From assembly GCA_015039365.1 (NCBI GenBank), contig WION01000434.1:1-44515 (forward strand): DNA of 44,515 nt, written 5' to 3'. The notes beneath the pieces are model-generated. The model saw only the letters and a list, made by a program, of their open reading frames with translations. It made no database searches and was not told the DNA's origin. Position numbers and translations under genes: made by a program. This DNA comes from Amanita rubescens (lineage: Eukaryota; Basidiomycota; Agaricomycetes; Agaricales; Amanitaceae). How positions within the stretch are numbered: the stretch's first letter is position 1; each line of letters begins with the position of its first letter. Positions 29,661 to 41,291 of the stretch are shown here, piece after piece.

Positions 29661-30688
29661 ATGTCGAAGCGAATAAACTTGGGAGTCTGAAAATTTATAA
29701 CTTACCCCAATTAGAAGTGATGAAAAGAAACAGATGAAAACGTCCATGACGAGGTCCCGTACATCCACTCTCCTGGTGTTCAGCAGACACACTTCATCAA
29801 AAAGATGTTATGTGGTTCTTGAATCACATTCCAGGCTACAATAGCTGATGATCTCGAGCTGCTGCTCTCCATGACATTATCCTGACCGAGCAAGTAGCCG
29901 CAAAGGTGACACCAGTAGGAAGTTCTCTGCAGTTCGAGACGCCGAATCCCAATCAGCATAAAAACATATACTGAGTCTGAGCGGCTTTCCACGTTCTTCG
30001 CCAGCAGCAAGAATTTCCGCTTGTCAACCGGTCCATAGTAGCCTACCTACCCGCCCGCGAACCTTATTCTCTCGACACGGCAATTGGGTTTCATACGGCA
30101 CATTGGAACCGTAATCCCGCGTCTAGAAGAAAGCGGACTTACTGGGGCAATAGAGTGTGTCAGTGATATACTGTTTAGAGGTTGAATCAACGTACGTAAT
30201 TTTTATTTGTTACGTTACCGATGCCCAAACATATATCATAGAGGTCACCTCTTGAATAGTTGCTTGCCAGAGCTTGGGATGTGCTGGATGCTGTTCAGGC
30301 CAGTACAACCATAGACAAATATGCCGCAAGTGCTGTGGGGAACACCAGCGTCGAGGACATTAATAGATCCGCAGCCAGCGGATAGCGAGATGGGCGTCGC
30401 TGATCAAGGTACGCGTCATGATAACAACGCAAGGTGACATCGTGAATGACGTTAAAGGCCACTTTAGGGATTTGAATGCACGTAAGTGAGTAGGAACTCA
30501 CTCGGGCCACCAAGTTCGCCTCCGGGCTTGGTGAGAAACTGACAAATGTCAAAATCATTGGAGTGGCATATGGGCTTGAGTGCCGATTCGACTAAGTAGC
30601 TTTTAATGGTTGCACGTACCATTTACGTACTGAAGTGGTTGACAGTGACTCGATGGTGCGAAAATGATCATCGAAAATGATCATGACA
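29661..30688. other. Spacer between transporter copy 1 and the decayed tRNA
   Basis: No secure gene. A minus-strand frame at 30558-30295 starts with ATG and encodes a hydrophobic peptide (ADLLMSSTLVFPTALAAYLS); if a GTGAGT...AAAG intron is spliced it changes frame to end in HLAIRWLRIY. It may be a remnant of a membrane protein. Just before the decayed tRNA, GAAAATGATCAT is repeated directly at about 30659 and 30673. Confidence 0.35.
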
Positions 30689-30763
30689 GGAATCGGGGCC
30701 CGAGGTGACGCGGTTAACTCCTTCTAATGAGAGGCGGCGATGCTAGTCTGACACCGTATCCGA
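30689..30763 (-). pseudogene. Decayed tRNA-Glu copy
   Basis: Reads in the same order as 27637-27710: AATCGGGGCCCGAGGTG for the T arm, GACGCGG, TAATGAGAGGCGGCGATGCTAG for the anticodon region, and ACACCGTATCCGA for the D arm and acceptor. About three quarters of positions match, but the T loop and the 3' acceptor strand are lost, so it cannot fold as a tRNA. Confidence 0.7.
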
Positions 30764-31330
30764 AGAAGTGTTTAATACTCGTTTGCTTTCTGCGGCACAA
30801 TAACATACCCGTCTCAAGTTTCTATCTAGGCTGATCGACTCCACAGTCGGCTCTGGCACGGATCTGGCACCAGTGTGAGAACCATGCTAAACCGAATAAG
30901 ATCCTAGTATCTTATCTTATCTTGCGGCCTCGCCTTGGCGCTTAGTGCAGCATCAACGTACTTACCACTGGCATTATCCACACGCCATCCTCAATTTATC
31001 CGCATTGCCCCCCTGGATTGGATCAATGAACTGAGTGTGACTATCTTGCGAGTAGCCGTGCCAACGGTTAGTGCCATCAGTGGTGTCACCGCTGGCAGCT
31101 TGCATAATTGCTCACAAGCTCGTCTAGGAACAAAGCTATGTATCATGCCCTAAATTCGGCCGCCCCGGACCACCTTTTTTTCGGTTCAAGTTATTTCTGG
31201 CTATCCCCCGCTCGCCTATAATTAAGGAACTGTTGAACCGAATAGCAAGACCTCAATCAGTTTCCTCGTTGTTTCGCTCATAAAACCCCAGCGAATGCTA
31301 GCTATCCAGTTGAACGACTTCAAAACATAA
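30764..31330. other. Leader region of transporter copy 2
   Basis: No gene supported. An open frame at 30935-31153 (LALSTRHPQFIRIAPLDW) has no recognisable features. Confidence 0.4.
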
Positions 31331-32821
31331 ATGTTGCGAGCTCTAATCAAGAATAATGCTGGCCTCTTCCTGATCGTCGCATCGGAAGTGTTCTATGCGC
31401 TCATGAATGTATCGGTCAAGGTTCTTACGACACACTGGCAAGAAGAATTGCGAGTTCCCGTTTTGGAGGTATTTTTATAACAACTCAAATCCCGTACAGT
31501 TTCTTACTTACGTTTCCAGATTATATTGCTCAGGATGGTGAGTCCTAATGATTACCCGATATCCTAAGAATGAGCTAAGCATAAAATCGTCTGGAGATCG
31601 TAACATACGTTTTCTCTGTTGTGTACATGTAAGTCTTAATTCGACGCCTGATACCATCGAACTTATCCAGGGAAAGGTTATGCGCGAAAATAAACCAGCC
31701 AATCCTGGGCCCACCTGGCGTTCGATGGCTGCTCATGAGTCGTGGTTTCTTTGGGTAGGCACTGGATTCAAATCATTGATGACCGATGATAACCACTCAC
31801 TCTACCTCAAGATTTGTTGGTGTCTTTGGAATCTATCACGCATTGCAATACATTTCGCTCTCCGATTCCATCGTCCTTACTCTCCTCACGCCCTTATGCA
31901 CGGCCGTCGGTGGCTTACTTTTTCTCGAGGAGAAATTCAGCAGGCGAGAAGCATCGGCAGGGAGTTGCGTATATTTACCAACCATTTTTAACTTTAAATA
32001 AGATGCTGACCTTTTTTTTTCGTTCTAGTCGTCAGTCTAATTGGCGTAATTTTGATCGCTCGGCCTTTTGGACTCGACGGGCACACTAACAGAAACGATA
32101 ATGACGAGACCATAGGACAGCGGACGGTGGCTGTTTGGTGCGCTCTTGACTCATTCTTTATACTTTTCCAGGCTTAAACTTGATGTAGCACGGCTTTACT
32201 TAGCGTCCTTGGAACTTCCGTCGCATGTAAATCAAATTTCTTATCTATAAAATGGCGCTATAATTGACAGCATTATCTAGACGTTTCAATACGAGCGATA
32301 GGAAAGCGTGCTCATTCCCTCCATAGCATGACCTATTTCTCTTTTTGGAGTGTCGTTATGTCTTCTGTTGTGTAAGTTTCTCTCACGTCAAATTCTCCAG
32401 TATATATAACATGGCCCCCAGCTTGATCGCAACACGTACACCCATAGTGATCCCCAGACAAGAGTCATTTGTCTACATGCTCTTCCTGATTGGCATCTTT
32501 GGATTTATTGCCCAAACGCTCATGACCATTGGTTACCAAATTGAAGCGGCGGGTAGAGCTTCGATGGGTATATACTCCCAAGTGGTTTTCGGAGTAATTT
32601 TGGAACGCCTTGTGTTTGGGACTGTGCCAGGCCTTTTGTCGATTTTGGGGACGTGTTTGATTTTGAGTTCGGGTTTGTATGTAACGATGACGAAGGCGAA
32701 AGAGGGAGGGGTCGATTCTACTACATACGGCAAGATCGCATTACCAGAAGGGGAGGATGTCGAGGCAGGTTGTGCCTTACCTGAACCGTACGAGGATGGT
32801 AATATGGAGGACGATAGATGA
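31331..32821 (+). CDS. EamA/DMT-superfamily (SLC35G-like) transporter, copy 2
   Basis: Nine exons (31331-31468, 31520-31537, 31597-31628, 31671-31754, 31812-31963, 32029-32137, 32189-32226, 32281-32371, 32422-32821) join exactly in frame to 353 residues. The product follows the SLC35G1-like pattern: an N-terminal helix (GLFLIVASEVFYALMNVSVK), IILLRM, PILGPPGVRWLLMSRGFFG, VFGIYHALQYISLSDSIVL, CTAVGGLLFLEEKFSRRE, VSLIGVILIARPFG, SIRAIGKRAHSLHSM, and IFGFIAQTLMTIGYQIEAAG, with an acidic cytosolic tail. Ten membrane helices are expected. The substrate is unknown; relatives in this superfamily export metabolites or nucleotide sugars. It is the intact member of a duplicated tRNA-plus-transporter unit. 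Confidence 0.75.
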
Positions 32822-33770
32822 AAGCGAAGGGTTCGAAATTCTATGCCAATTCGAATTACTAGTGGTAATCTCGAGCCTCGCTATAGATCGTGCGGAGAGC
32901 GACCGACATTTTCCTAGCCAGGAAAGGTTCAAGGTCGCCAAATCATTGGGAAGTTTCCGTTGCTGTTGTCAGTATTCTTCGCCGTTGCTGCCACTGCTCC
33001 CGTCGACGCAATTTCTTCGGCCAATCACCGCTTTTTCAAGCTAGTAGGCTCTAGGTGTCTATGCACTCATCATAAGCAATGTACGATTCAAACTCAATCG
33101 ATACGTATGGGCATGCACGACGCGCTGAATATGACGATGAATAGACCGGATTGCACCAGCAAATTAAGACAATCGTCACGTTGTCAAGCAGGGCAGTAAC
33201 TGGGCGAACCGAGTTTAACTCAATGATAGGTAGACAAAATCATGTCCCACCAGGATTGATACGGCATGGTTTTTGTAAGGCTTCAGCGATGTAACATGGG
33301 CTCTGACCCGTCGGATTGAATGCCTACGACTAGTCAGCATTGAATTAGTGACAAACATTTCCCCGCTTGTAATTCCCAATCTTGCAGTCTGCTTCAGAGC
33401 TATTCTGAGAAATGACGGCAAGAGCCACTGCCAGAGTAAACCAGAACACGCAGTGTATCACGACTCTACGGGCGGGGGCAGAAGAGGAGGGATGTGATGA
33501 GCATGTACCGGTTAGCCGGAGGGAACTGTGTACGTGCGTTATAGAGAGGAAAGAACTGTTTTATTTATCACCGTGGGATTGAGGGAGTAAACAGATTTAG
33601 TACTCTGAATGAAAATTATCCGACTGCCTCAAAAGAGAGGGAGTAGGGCATTTCCGGAAGGCAACAGAGAGCTAGTAACATCTATAGCACGACGAGGGTA
33701 CTAGTACCTGGAGCGCTTAAAGTTAAACGTGGTGGCTATGTGGCCGTGACGGACGTCACACAGTAATGAT
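32822..33770. other. Intergenic region before the TFIIIC subunit gene
   Basis: About 950 bases with no supportable gene. A hydrophobic frame at about 32960 (LLSVFFAVAATAPVDA) looks like a signal peptide but has no ATG and no continuation. The final 100 bases are the leader of the TFIIIC gene. Confidence 0.45.
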
Positions 33771-36700
33771 ATGATTTCATCGGAGCCTGAACACGCCAGC
33801 CTTGAATCCAGTGAAGAAGACGCGCTAGGTGTGCATTTCGCTTCAATGGCTTGAATTTAAATTTCACTCTATAAGGGTCGAGCGAGAGTGAAGTGTCTGA
33901 AAGTGAGGAGAGCGAGTTCGACCAAGCGGATGCAAGCGCCGAGAGGGAAATCGAGGGAGACTTCAAGTGTGTCTCATCATATCTATTTTCACCTTCCATT
34001 GGACTCTAACCGGTCTGAAGTCGACTTGTGCAGAGTATCAGATTCAGAGACGCGTCAACTGCGGGTGTCTTGGCGAAAGATTGGGACATCAGTATCGAAG
34101 AGCGAGAGGCCGAGTTTCGGGATGACCTTCGCGAAGCTTCTGGTATTGGACGCAGGAGGAAGAAGGTGCGTTACAATCCTCTTTCAATTCACTATTTGTT
34201 AACAGCAGCAGCGAGGGCGGGCCGCAGGGCCAACACTGTCTCTCCAAGTCCGCTCTTTGATCGGTGAAGGAAACCAAGCTTATGTCGACAACGACCTCCC
34301 CGAAGCCATCCGCATCATGCAAGAAGTCATTCGGATAGAGCCACGGGCAGTAGCAGCCTGGTCTGTCCTTGCGCAGTGCTACTCTGACACAAACCAACAA
34401 GAAAAGGCACTCCAGTTGAGAATCATGGGGGCTCATCTGACACATGACGCGGAGGAGTGGGATCGTTTGGCCAGGCAGTCACGGTGAATTAATTGCTGTT
34501 ACATTTCCGACTTCGCCCTAATAAATCTCATAGAGACGTGGGGCTCAAACAACAGGCTTTATATTGCTATCGCAAAGTGTACAGTCTGGACCCAACAAAC
34601 GTAGATGCACTCTGGGATAGAGCTTCTCTAGCCGTGGAGATGGGGGAACTCAAAACAGTACGTTTTCTCGCGTTCTTACTTTATCATGAGCTCACCGTTT
34701 GTTCAGGCACGCAATGCATATATCGGCATCCTCAAGCAAATACCTCATGACATGGCCGTCCTGACCTCCCTCCGACCAATCCTTATCGAGTTATCTGACC
34801 TTCCAACCTGCACTATCCTCTTCCAACAAGCGTTCGATCACTACCAGACAATGTATCCCTCGGGCCGCCTCATAGACATGTCGTCGACACCTGCTAGCGA
34901 TATTCCTGGCGGTGGATTTACGCTTCTCGAGATCCTCGTACTTGCGGACCTGTACAATACGCAAGGGGAGTACGAAAAGGCAATAGTATCCATCAGAAAA
35001 GGTTGTCGATGGTTACAGGGACGCGCAGATCAACGGTATTGGGACCTGTGCGGGGATGATAGAGAATATGACGGAGAAGAGATTCCGCTGGGGACGAGAA
35101 GCATAATGGGAGAGGGTGTCGCGGGTGTCGAACAGGGACATTACTTGTTGGATATTAATGCACGGCACAGATTGGCTGTGGGAAGGATCAAGATGGGGGA
35201 CGTGGACGAGGGCAAGGTACTTGCTTCTGATATTCTTTTTTGCAGCGATATCCAACTCATCTCGTGTCCCGACGTCAGCTTCATGCCAATGTAGTCTTGT
35301 CGCAAGACGTACTGGACTACGCACCCCTGTTTTGTGAAATTGCGGATGCTTATTTTGATCGCAAAATGTATGCGGAGGCTAAACCGATATACGAGATGCT
35401 CGGCTCAGATGTTGCGGTGCGTATCGTTCATATCCAATTAATTGATCGCAAATTGACTTTAACTCTCCTGATGCTAAGACGAGTAGCATATACATTTTAC
35501 TGCAAACAGCTGCATGCCTGCGCATGCTGAACGAATTGAAGGAGGCAGCTGAAGTATACGAGCATGGTTCGTACATCTCTGACCAGTCATGGACAGATAA
35601 TTTTAGTTATAAACAGTGCGACTGGCTGATCCAACGAATAACGATGCCAAAATGAAATTGGCGGAGATATACGAGATCATGAATGAACCTCGCAGAGCTT
35701 TGGAGCTCGTTTACGAAGGTAAATGACCTCTCCCTCCCCATCTCTTATACCTGACTCGTCTCAATGCTCAACTTTTTATTCTTAGTAATTGACTCTCGTA
35801 AAAAACGGCCAAGAGAAGCTGCTTCTGCAGCGACAGCCGGTCCTTCTACAGGAACAGCATCTACATCGCTATTTCACGAAGACCGCATGATGGTGAAGAC
35901 AAAAACGACCGGTGGAGCCGCCGCTCGTCCTCAAAATCGACTTACTCACGCGCAGTTAAGGGAGCTAGAGGCCGAAAAAGAAAGGGAGGTATTAAGGGCA
36001 TGGGCAAGGGTGCAGGACTTGTGGAGTGAGACGTTGACGAGTATGCATAGAGAAGAGCCCACGCAAGAGGAGAGGGAGTGGTTGCTCGAGGCGGAGAAAT
36101 TGGTGGAGACGTTTAGGGAGACGAGGAATTTGTTTTTGACAAGTAGAGTGAGTTGATTCGTTGCCTCGATTGGACGTATTAGCCATAATACGGCACATCG
36201 CAGAACTTGCCATTCAGGGGAATGTTTCCGAGGAGTAAAGCTGCCAGGCAACAGCAAGCGGAAGCGGAGAGAGAGGCGGCTGAGGAGCGGATGGCATCGA
36301 GGTTGCATCTCAATCTTGGTATGTGTTCAGCGGATCTAGAGTTGCGGGATGGCTAATAGGGTCTACCTAGAGTACGATAGTATGTCGCGAAGAGCAGGAA
36401 AGAGTAAGGTTATCGGCGTTCAGGTGTTCCGTAGCGTCAACTTTGATGACTGGCTAAGGTTATTCATGCAGGTAAGGATAACGTCATGTTTCATTTCAGT
36501 TGGCTGACATGAACGTAGTATGCATTTCTTCTGACAAAGCGCGGACAATACGAGATCGCAGATGAGGTCCTTCGACATATTCTCGTTTCCAATGCCTATC
36601 AATCAAGGGAGAGGCAGGACTCAATTCGGCTGGCGTTGATAAGTAAATCATATTATTTATCGAATGTTATGGACCTCACGATGGTTTTTAGCGTGCGCTA

Positions 36701-37715
36701 TTCATGCTGAGCGGCACACAGCAATCGTGGAGCATGCTCGAAAGCTTATCACAACACATCAGTTCAACAATGAACCATTTCGCATATTGCTCGCCTCTCT
36801 TTCTAGCGGCCTGCGCGCTACAGACGCGTTCATCACATCCACACTTCAGAAGCATTTGTTCAGGGAGATCAAAATGGCCGATGCCGCCGTGAAGGATCCT
36901 GGATCATTAAAGTGGAATCCTATCAATAAGAGATACGCGTCAGCATTACAAGGCAAAACGTCCGGTATGGGAGCGGGAGAAGAAGAGGATGGTGGAGAGG
37001 ATGACGTAGATGATGCAGCTGCATGTGCCGGCGGAGGAGAATCACAGGAGATTGTCGGTGCACCGAAGATACCAGCAAAGCACAATCCGATCATCGTCAC
37101 GATTTATGGGCAAATATGCATCGCTGCACGGAGCTACCAGAGTGCGATATGTACGTTCTCAAGTGCTTCTTTCCGGTTCACAAGAAGCTGACGTTGTGCG
37201 CTTTCCTAATGACAGTTTATCTTCTCCATGCTTACGATTATTGCCCCGATGATCCTATGATATGTCTCTGCTTAGCTGTAGCGTCCATTGGGCGTGCGAT
37301 GCAGAGACAATCTGACAATCGCCATCATCTCGTGACGCAAGGGATGGCGTTCCTATCTAAATACCGAGAATTGAGGAAGGAGGAAGAAAACGCGATTGGA
37401 GAAGTAGAGTTCAACTTTGGACGAACGTTTCATCAGTTGGGTAAGCAGCGAGAGTGTATCGTTTTAAACTTTAAAGCCATTCATTGTCATAGGACTCTAT
37501 TCTTACGCCGTAAAATACTATGAAAAAGTTCTCGAGCTAGCTGAGAAGGTAGAATCTATCGTGAGTATTGTTTGTTACTCAAACGGTTAGGAGATTGACC
37601 ATTGCAGGAGCACACCTTAGCTCGCGAGGCAGCCCACAACCTCTCTTTGATATTCGTACAAACTGGGGCTGTTTCTTTGGCGGATCAGCTGTACCGTCGG
37701 TGGCTTTCCATATGA
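33771..37715 (+). CDS. TFIIIC subunit of the Tfc4/Sfc4/GTF3C3 type (TPR protein)
   Basis: The ATG at 33771 opens an acidic N-terminus (ISSEPEHASLESSEEDAL, EVSESEESEFDQADASAER). Further exons encode GIGRRRKK, then TPR repeats: LIGEGNQAYVDNDLPEAIRI, EPRAVAAWSVLAQCY, ALYCYRKVYSLDPTNVDALW, ARNAYIGILKQIPHDMAVL, LEILVLADLYNTQGEYEKAI, CEIADAYFDRKMYAEAKPIY and NDAKMKLAEIYEIMNEPRRA. A coiled charged segment follows (HAQLRELEAEKEREVLRAWA), then C-terminal TPRs ending with LAREAAHNLSLIFVQTGAVS and ADQLYRRWLSI. There are a dozen or more short introns; one (about 35218-35246) is only 29 bases unless an upstream GT is used. As part of TFIIIC it binds internal promoters of tRNA genes and helps recruit TFIIIB in the nucleus. 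It looks intact. Confidence 0.85.
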
Positions 37716-38004
37716 TCATAGTAACTATTTCGATGATCTGCTAGTCATGCATTTTACGAGCAAGGAACTATTGCCTAATGATGACCACAATGACGGCACC
37801 TAGATCTGACCATTCGTGTCAGTCAAGCGGGACGTTATTCTTGGCGGAGAAGAAATGGTGTCAAGTGACATTGAACTCCAATAGTAGTGGGAAAAATTAA
37901 GGCGGGGTATTCATTTTAGGGCAGTCGAGATGCCGCTCAAAATATATCGATATCGTACACAGCGTAATTATATGTAGAAGATCCCTTATGGAGGTAAGAA
38001 TACG
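37716..38004. other. Spacer with a fragment of the GTGTCAAGTGACAT repeat
   Basis: Bases 37852-37882 (AAATGGTGTCAAGTGACATT...) match the upstream flank of the two unknown genes at 38252 and 41292. Nothing else is recognised. Confidence 0.5.
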
Positions 38005-38230
38005 CATTCACTTTGACAAAGCGTGGGCAAGTAGTACGACATTGCGGATGAGGTCCTTCTCGTTTCTAACGCTTATCGATCAAGAGAGGCAAGACTTGGC
38101 TGCCTCCTTGATATTTGTACAAGGGCTGTTTCTTCAGTGGCGGATCAGATCGATCAGCTATACCATCCAAATTGGTGGCTTTCCATACGATCATAGTCAC
38201 GGTAGTAACGATCTGCACATTACATATTCT
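38005..38230 (+). pseudogene. Scrambled partial copy of the TFIIIC subunit gene
   Basis: The first part (TTGACAAAGCG.GG..AA to CAAGAGAGGCAAGACT) matches 36532-36618 of the TFIIIC gene; the second part (TGATATTTGTACAA.GGGCTGTTTCTT to GATCATAGT) matches 37649-37730. About one kilobase in between is missing and the frame is broken. It is a deletion-bearing duplicate of the end of the neighbouring gene. Confidence 0.7.
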
Positions 38231-38251
38231 GCAACTTTGACCTCCTATTGC

Positions 38252-38964
38252 CTACTTATGATTCGTCGTCTCCCAACGCTCAACTCTATAGATCTTCTCC
38301 TTCAGTTCAGTCGCGGGCCCAACCTCAGTCTCCTTGTACCCCTCCTGGTGGCGCCAGTACGGAGCCGTTTCTTTGAGAGTTTCCGCGTGCATCTTGAAAC
38401 CTCGAATACCAAAGCGCCACGGTTCTTCGCCTGGATGGTCTCGATTAGGATCCTTTCCCCAATAAATCTCGGCGCCAATGTGAGCTGCTTGTTTTAGGGT
38501 CGTATTCGCTGGATCCGAGTCGATTTCGAACCCCATCTCCTTGTATTTATCCCCTCCTTCTTTACGTTCCTGAACGATGATCCCGTTCTCAACTACCTTG
38601 CTGTCCTTGTTGCGGGTTGCGAAGCTGTCGATTATAGGGCCCACAACTTCTATGCACACTTTGCGCATAGTCCCAGTGATTTGCTGTTCCTTGTTGAGGT
38701 ACGCAACAACCTGTTTCTTGATTTCAACGACCGCTTTGGCCGGGCTGTCGACCTTAACGTCTGTACCATCGACTTGAATGGTAATCTAAAAACGATAGCA
38801 TTAAGTGACATCTTGTTACGAATACGAGTAGTAGAATGCGAAATACCTCTCCAGCGGCGGCGTACTGGACCTAATGTCGACGTTAGTCGCAACTTTTTGG
38901 TCAAGGAAATTGACTCTACCTCGTCAGACATTGACGTGGGCGGAATATCAGAGTCGTCGGACAT
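38252..38964 (-). CDS. Unknown 200-residue protein, twin copy A
   Basis: Exons 38964-38920, 38870-38847 and 38785-38252 join to exactly 201 codons. The N-terminus is MSDDSDIPPTSMSDE; then VQYAAAGEITIQVDG, a basic-charged AKAVVEIKKQVVAYLNKEQQ, RKVCIEVVGPIIDSF, VVENGIIVQERKEGG, EMGFEIDSDP, GAEIYWGKDPNRDHPGEEPW and an end EKIYRVERWETTNHK. No signal peptide, membrane helix or known domain is seen, so a soluble intracellular protein is most likely. Copy B at 41292 is equal in length and exon borders and clearly more similar in the last two thirds. The conserved exon pattern and open frame in both copies argue that the gene is real and under selection. Confidence 0.6.
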
Positions 38965-39570
38965 TGTGCGGGCGATGTGAGGTATGCGAAGTGGTTGTAG
39001 CGAGACGGGGTGGTAATGCAAGAGCCTGGAGCTCAAGGCTCACGCATCGCAAGGTATATATGCGAAAGAGCTTCTTGCGGATTTGTCGGAAATTCAAGCT
39101 GTCGGATAACTGTGGTACACACGCGGTGAAAAGCGGTGAAAGTTAGTACGACATTCCTACCCTCGAAAGGCTGAATACAGCAGCATGTTTGTCAATCAAT
39201 GCCAGTCGATGAGAAAGTACGACACCCAACTAAGGACGGTACCCATTTATAGGTGTCCAGACCACTCCAATGCCAACGGGCCGGGCGTGGATCAAGCCTA
39301 TCTGTCAAACGATATGAAAGAAGGTGGAGAAGGAATGGTGTCAAGTGACATTGAACTCCTATGTGCGCCACATTCCAATTTCCAATAGTCTGCCAGTTTC
39401 AAGTTGACCCTGCCAAGACCAATCAAATGCAGGATTGATCTTGTGAATTGCACCGTAGCCTCAGGCTGATCAAGTGGTGGGAGGTAGCATGAGGCCATCG
39501 TATCCCGATTCCGAAGGTATCGTTGATTGATTGTAAGTATTTGTGTTCTCGTTCAAGTTATTTAAGTATC
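38965..39570. repeat. Upstream part of a 1.3-kb segmental duplication (unit A)
   Basis: The sequence upstream of twin gene A matches that upstream of twin gene B (41994-42615), including GTGGTTG...GAGA.GGGGTGGTAATGCA, TTATATGCGAAA, CACACGCGGTGAAAAGCGGTGAAA and AATGGTGTCAAGTGACATT. A TATATATG at about 39055 could serve as the TATA box of gene A. Confidence 0.7.
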
Positions 39571-39986
39571 GACTCGAACCTTGCTTGACATATTGTGCTT
39601 CGCAAGGTCCCATTACTTAACAACTGTGGTTGGAGTGAGACGGTATTTGACCGCTTGCGGCCGCGGCATCAGCTTCTCTTCCTCAAGGCACTGGCTGTGG
39701 GATTGGTGCATCCTTGTGCCTTTGAAGTTTGTTTCCCCCCTCCTAGTCTCAAGATTTTTCATACATAATACAAGCCATAATATGGTCGTAAAACATCGTT
39801 TATATTCTGTCCAAATCCCGAGGGATACTAGTGTCTGTTAGTAGTAGATGTAATCATGGGAGAAGTCATGATGAAAAGTGAAAAACAATGAAGGAATGTC
39901 ATCGCCACGGTATCCATGGTCTCAAGAGTAAGGCTGCAGAATTGCGAACATCAGCCAACCGCCACCGTCAAGTGTTGGCAAGAACA
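39571..39986. other. Intergenic region after duplication unit A
   Basis: No gene supported; no repeat recognised. Confidence 0.4.
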
Positions 39987-40720
39987 TCACCTTTGCCTGC
40001 CAACTGGACCTTGAGCTCCGCGAGCTGAGGTTACAGCTCTTCGGTGTGCATTCTCTCTTCTGCAGCACGACACAACTCGCACTTCCTCCGCATGTTTTTT
40101 CTCCGCCTCCGCCTGCTCTTTAGCCTTCCAAGTATGCACGTTATGCGGGTTATTAATAAGATTATCAATCTGCCAAAATTCATTCAAGTTAGACCCGTCC
40201 TCGCCCCGGATCACAAAAAACGCACCTCCTGTCAAATCAAAGTTGTTCCATATTCGACAACCCCCTTGTTTCCCATCAACCGACCGAGACTTCCCCAAAT
40301 GGTGTTGCCTAAGCGCCTCCACGACTAGTTTAGGGAGCGGGGTTAAGCACAATACGTCCGATGAGCATCTACCATTTTGCCTCCTGTTTGTTTTTAGGGT
40401 CGTTGAGATCGAAGAGGTGACTTCGTCCTCGTCCACGGCGTTCTTTTGATTTTTTTTTGCTTTACCCCTCGTTGATGGTCGTCGTCGCGTCCTCCTGTTT
40501 GGAGTCAGAGTCAGAGTCGGCGTTGCTACAAGGAGCGGGTTCACTGCGTGAGCGGTTTGCCTAGCCACGTCCTATGATGGCCTTTCCGAAGACTTTGGCG
40601 GAAGAGCCCTGCGGACGGCGCTCGATACAGGGGAGAAACGGTCCCTCCAGCTCCGCCGTTGAGTCAAGCACTCGTGCCTGACTGAGGTTATTTTGTCCTG
40701 GTAGAGAGGTTGGAGTTTGT
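39987..40720 (-). pseudogene. Relic of an unrecognised coding sequence
   Basis: Minus-strand coding-like pieces occur in different frames. One is LDSTAELEGPFLPCIERR then SSAKVFGKAIIGRG (about 40680-40565). A Ser/Asp-rich piece SDSDSKQEDATTTINEG follows. A long frame (40568-39987) has VVEALRQHHLGKSRSV, WNNFDLTGGAFFVIRGEDGS, LNEFWQIDNLINNPHNV and a Glu/Ala-rich helix KAKEQAEAEKKHAEE. The frame changes and lack of splice sites suggest decay. I do not recognise the family; the composition would fit a repeated-element protein or a nuclear protein. Confidence 0.35.
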
Positions 40721-41291
40721 CGGCCTGGCGTAGAGCAAGCAGAGGTAGTCGCGGTAACTGGACGTCAATGCGGTGAACGCTTGTTGAGCTGGGGTTTGAG
40801 CCCTTTGGATTGGAAATGGTTGGGTTGTTGCAGGATTCGAAAAAAGACGGGCGATGGAACTAAAGGTACAACGGGGGAATATGCCGGGATTTTTCTACGT
40901 ACGACCTGCAACATGATCAGACAATCTTCTGCGGTCGCACGGTATAATGGACACGATGATTGCCACAAGGTGGGATGGGCACAGTCGATTCATGCGCTTC
41001 AACGGATTCGTGGTTTTAAAAGCAGTTTACATGAATATTTTGATCAGGCGGGAGGCAGTCCAACGTGACAAATCTCACAGAGTCACACGATCCGTCGGAT
41101 TCCTTTTTTGAGTCTGTCACCGTCCGAACTCCGGCTCGTTCCTTATGCAGCTCCTTTACTGATGGTGCTTCTCGACGTGGAAATTTTGGCATTTTTCGTA
41201 CATGGACATGGTGGTACATACGGTAGAAGTTGGTAGAAGGGGATACACGAGGGCAGCGCGGCTGGGTCAGCGGCCGTCACCCGAAGATTTC
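40721..41291. other. Region without a supported gene before twin gene B
   Basis: Several short frames on both strands, none with recognisable features or consistent splicing. Confidence 0.4.

Noticed and set aside
32960..33199. Secreted peptide with a signal-like start (LLSVFFAVAATAPVDA)
   Set aside because: No ATG start and no conserved continuation; probably chance.
33215..33421. Minus-strand 68-codon frame
   Set aside because: Starts with TTG rather than ATG, no features and no splice partners.
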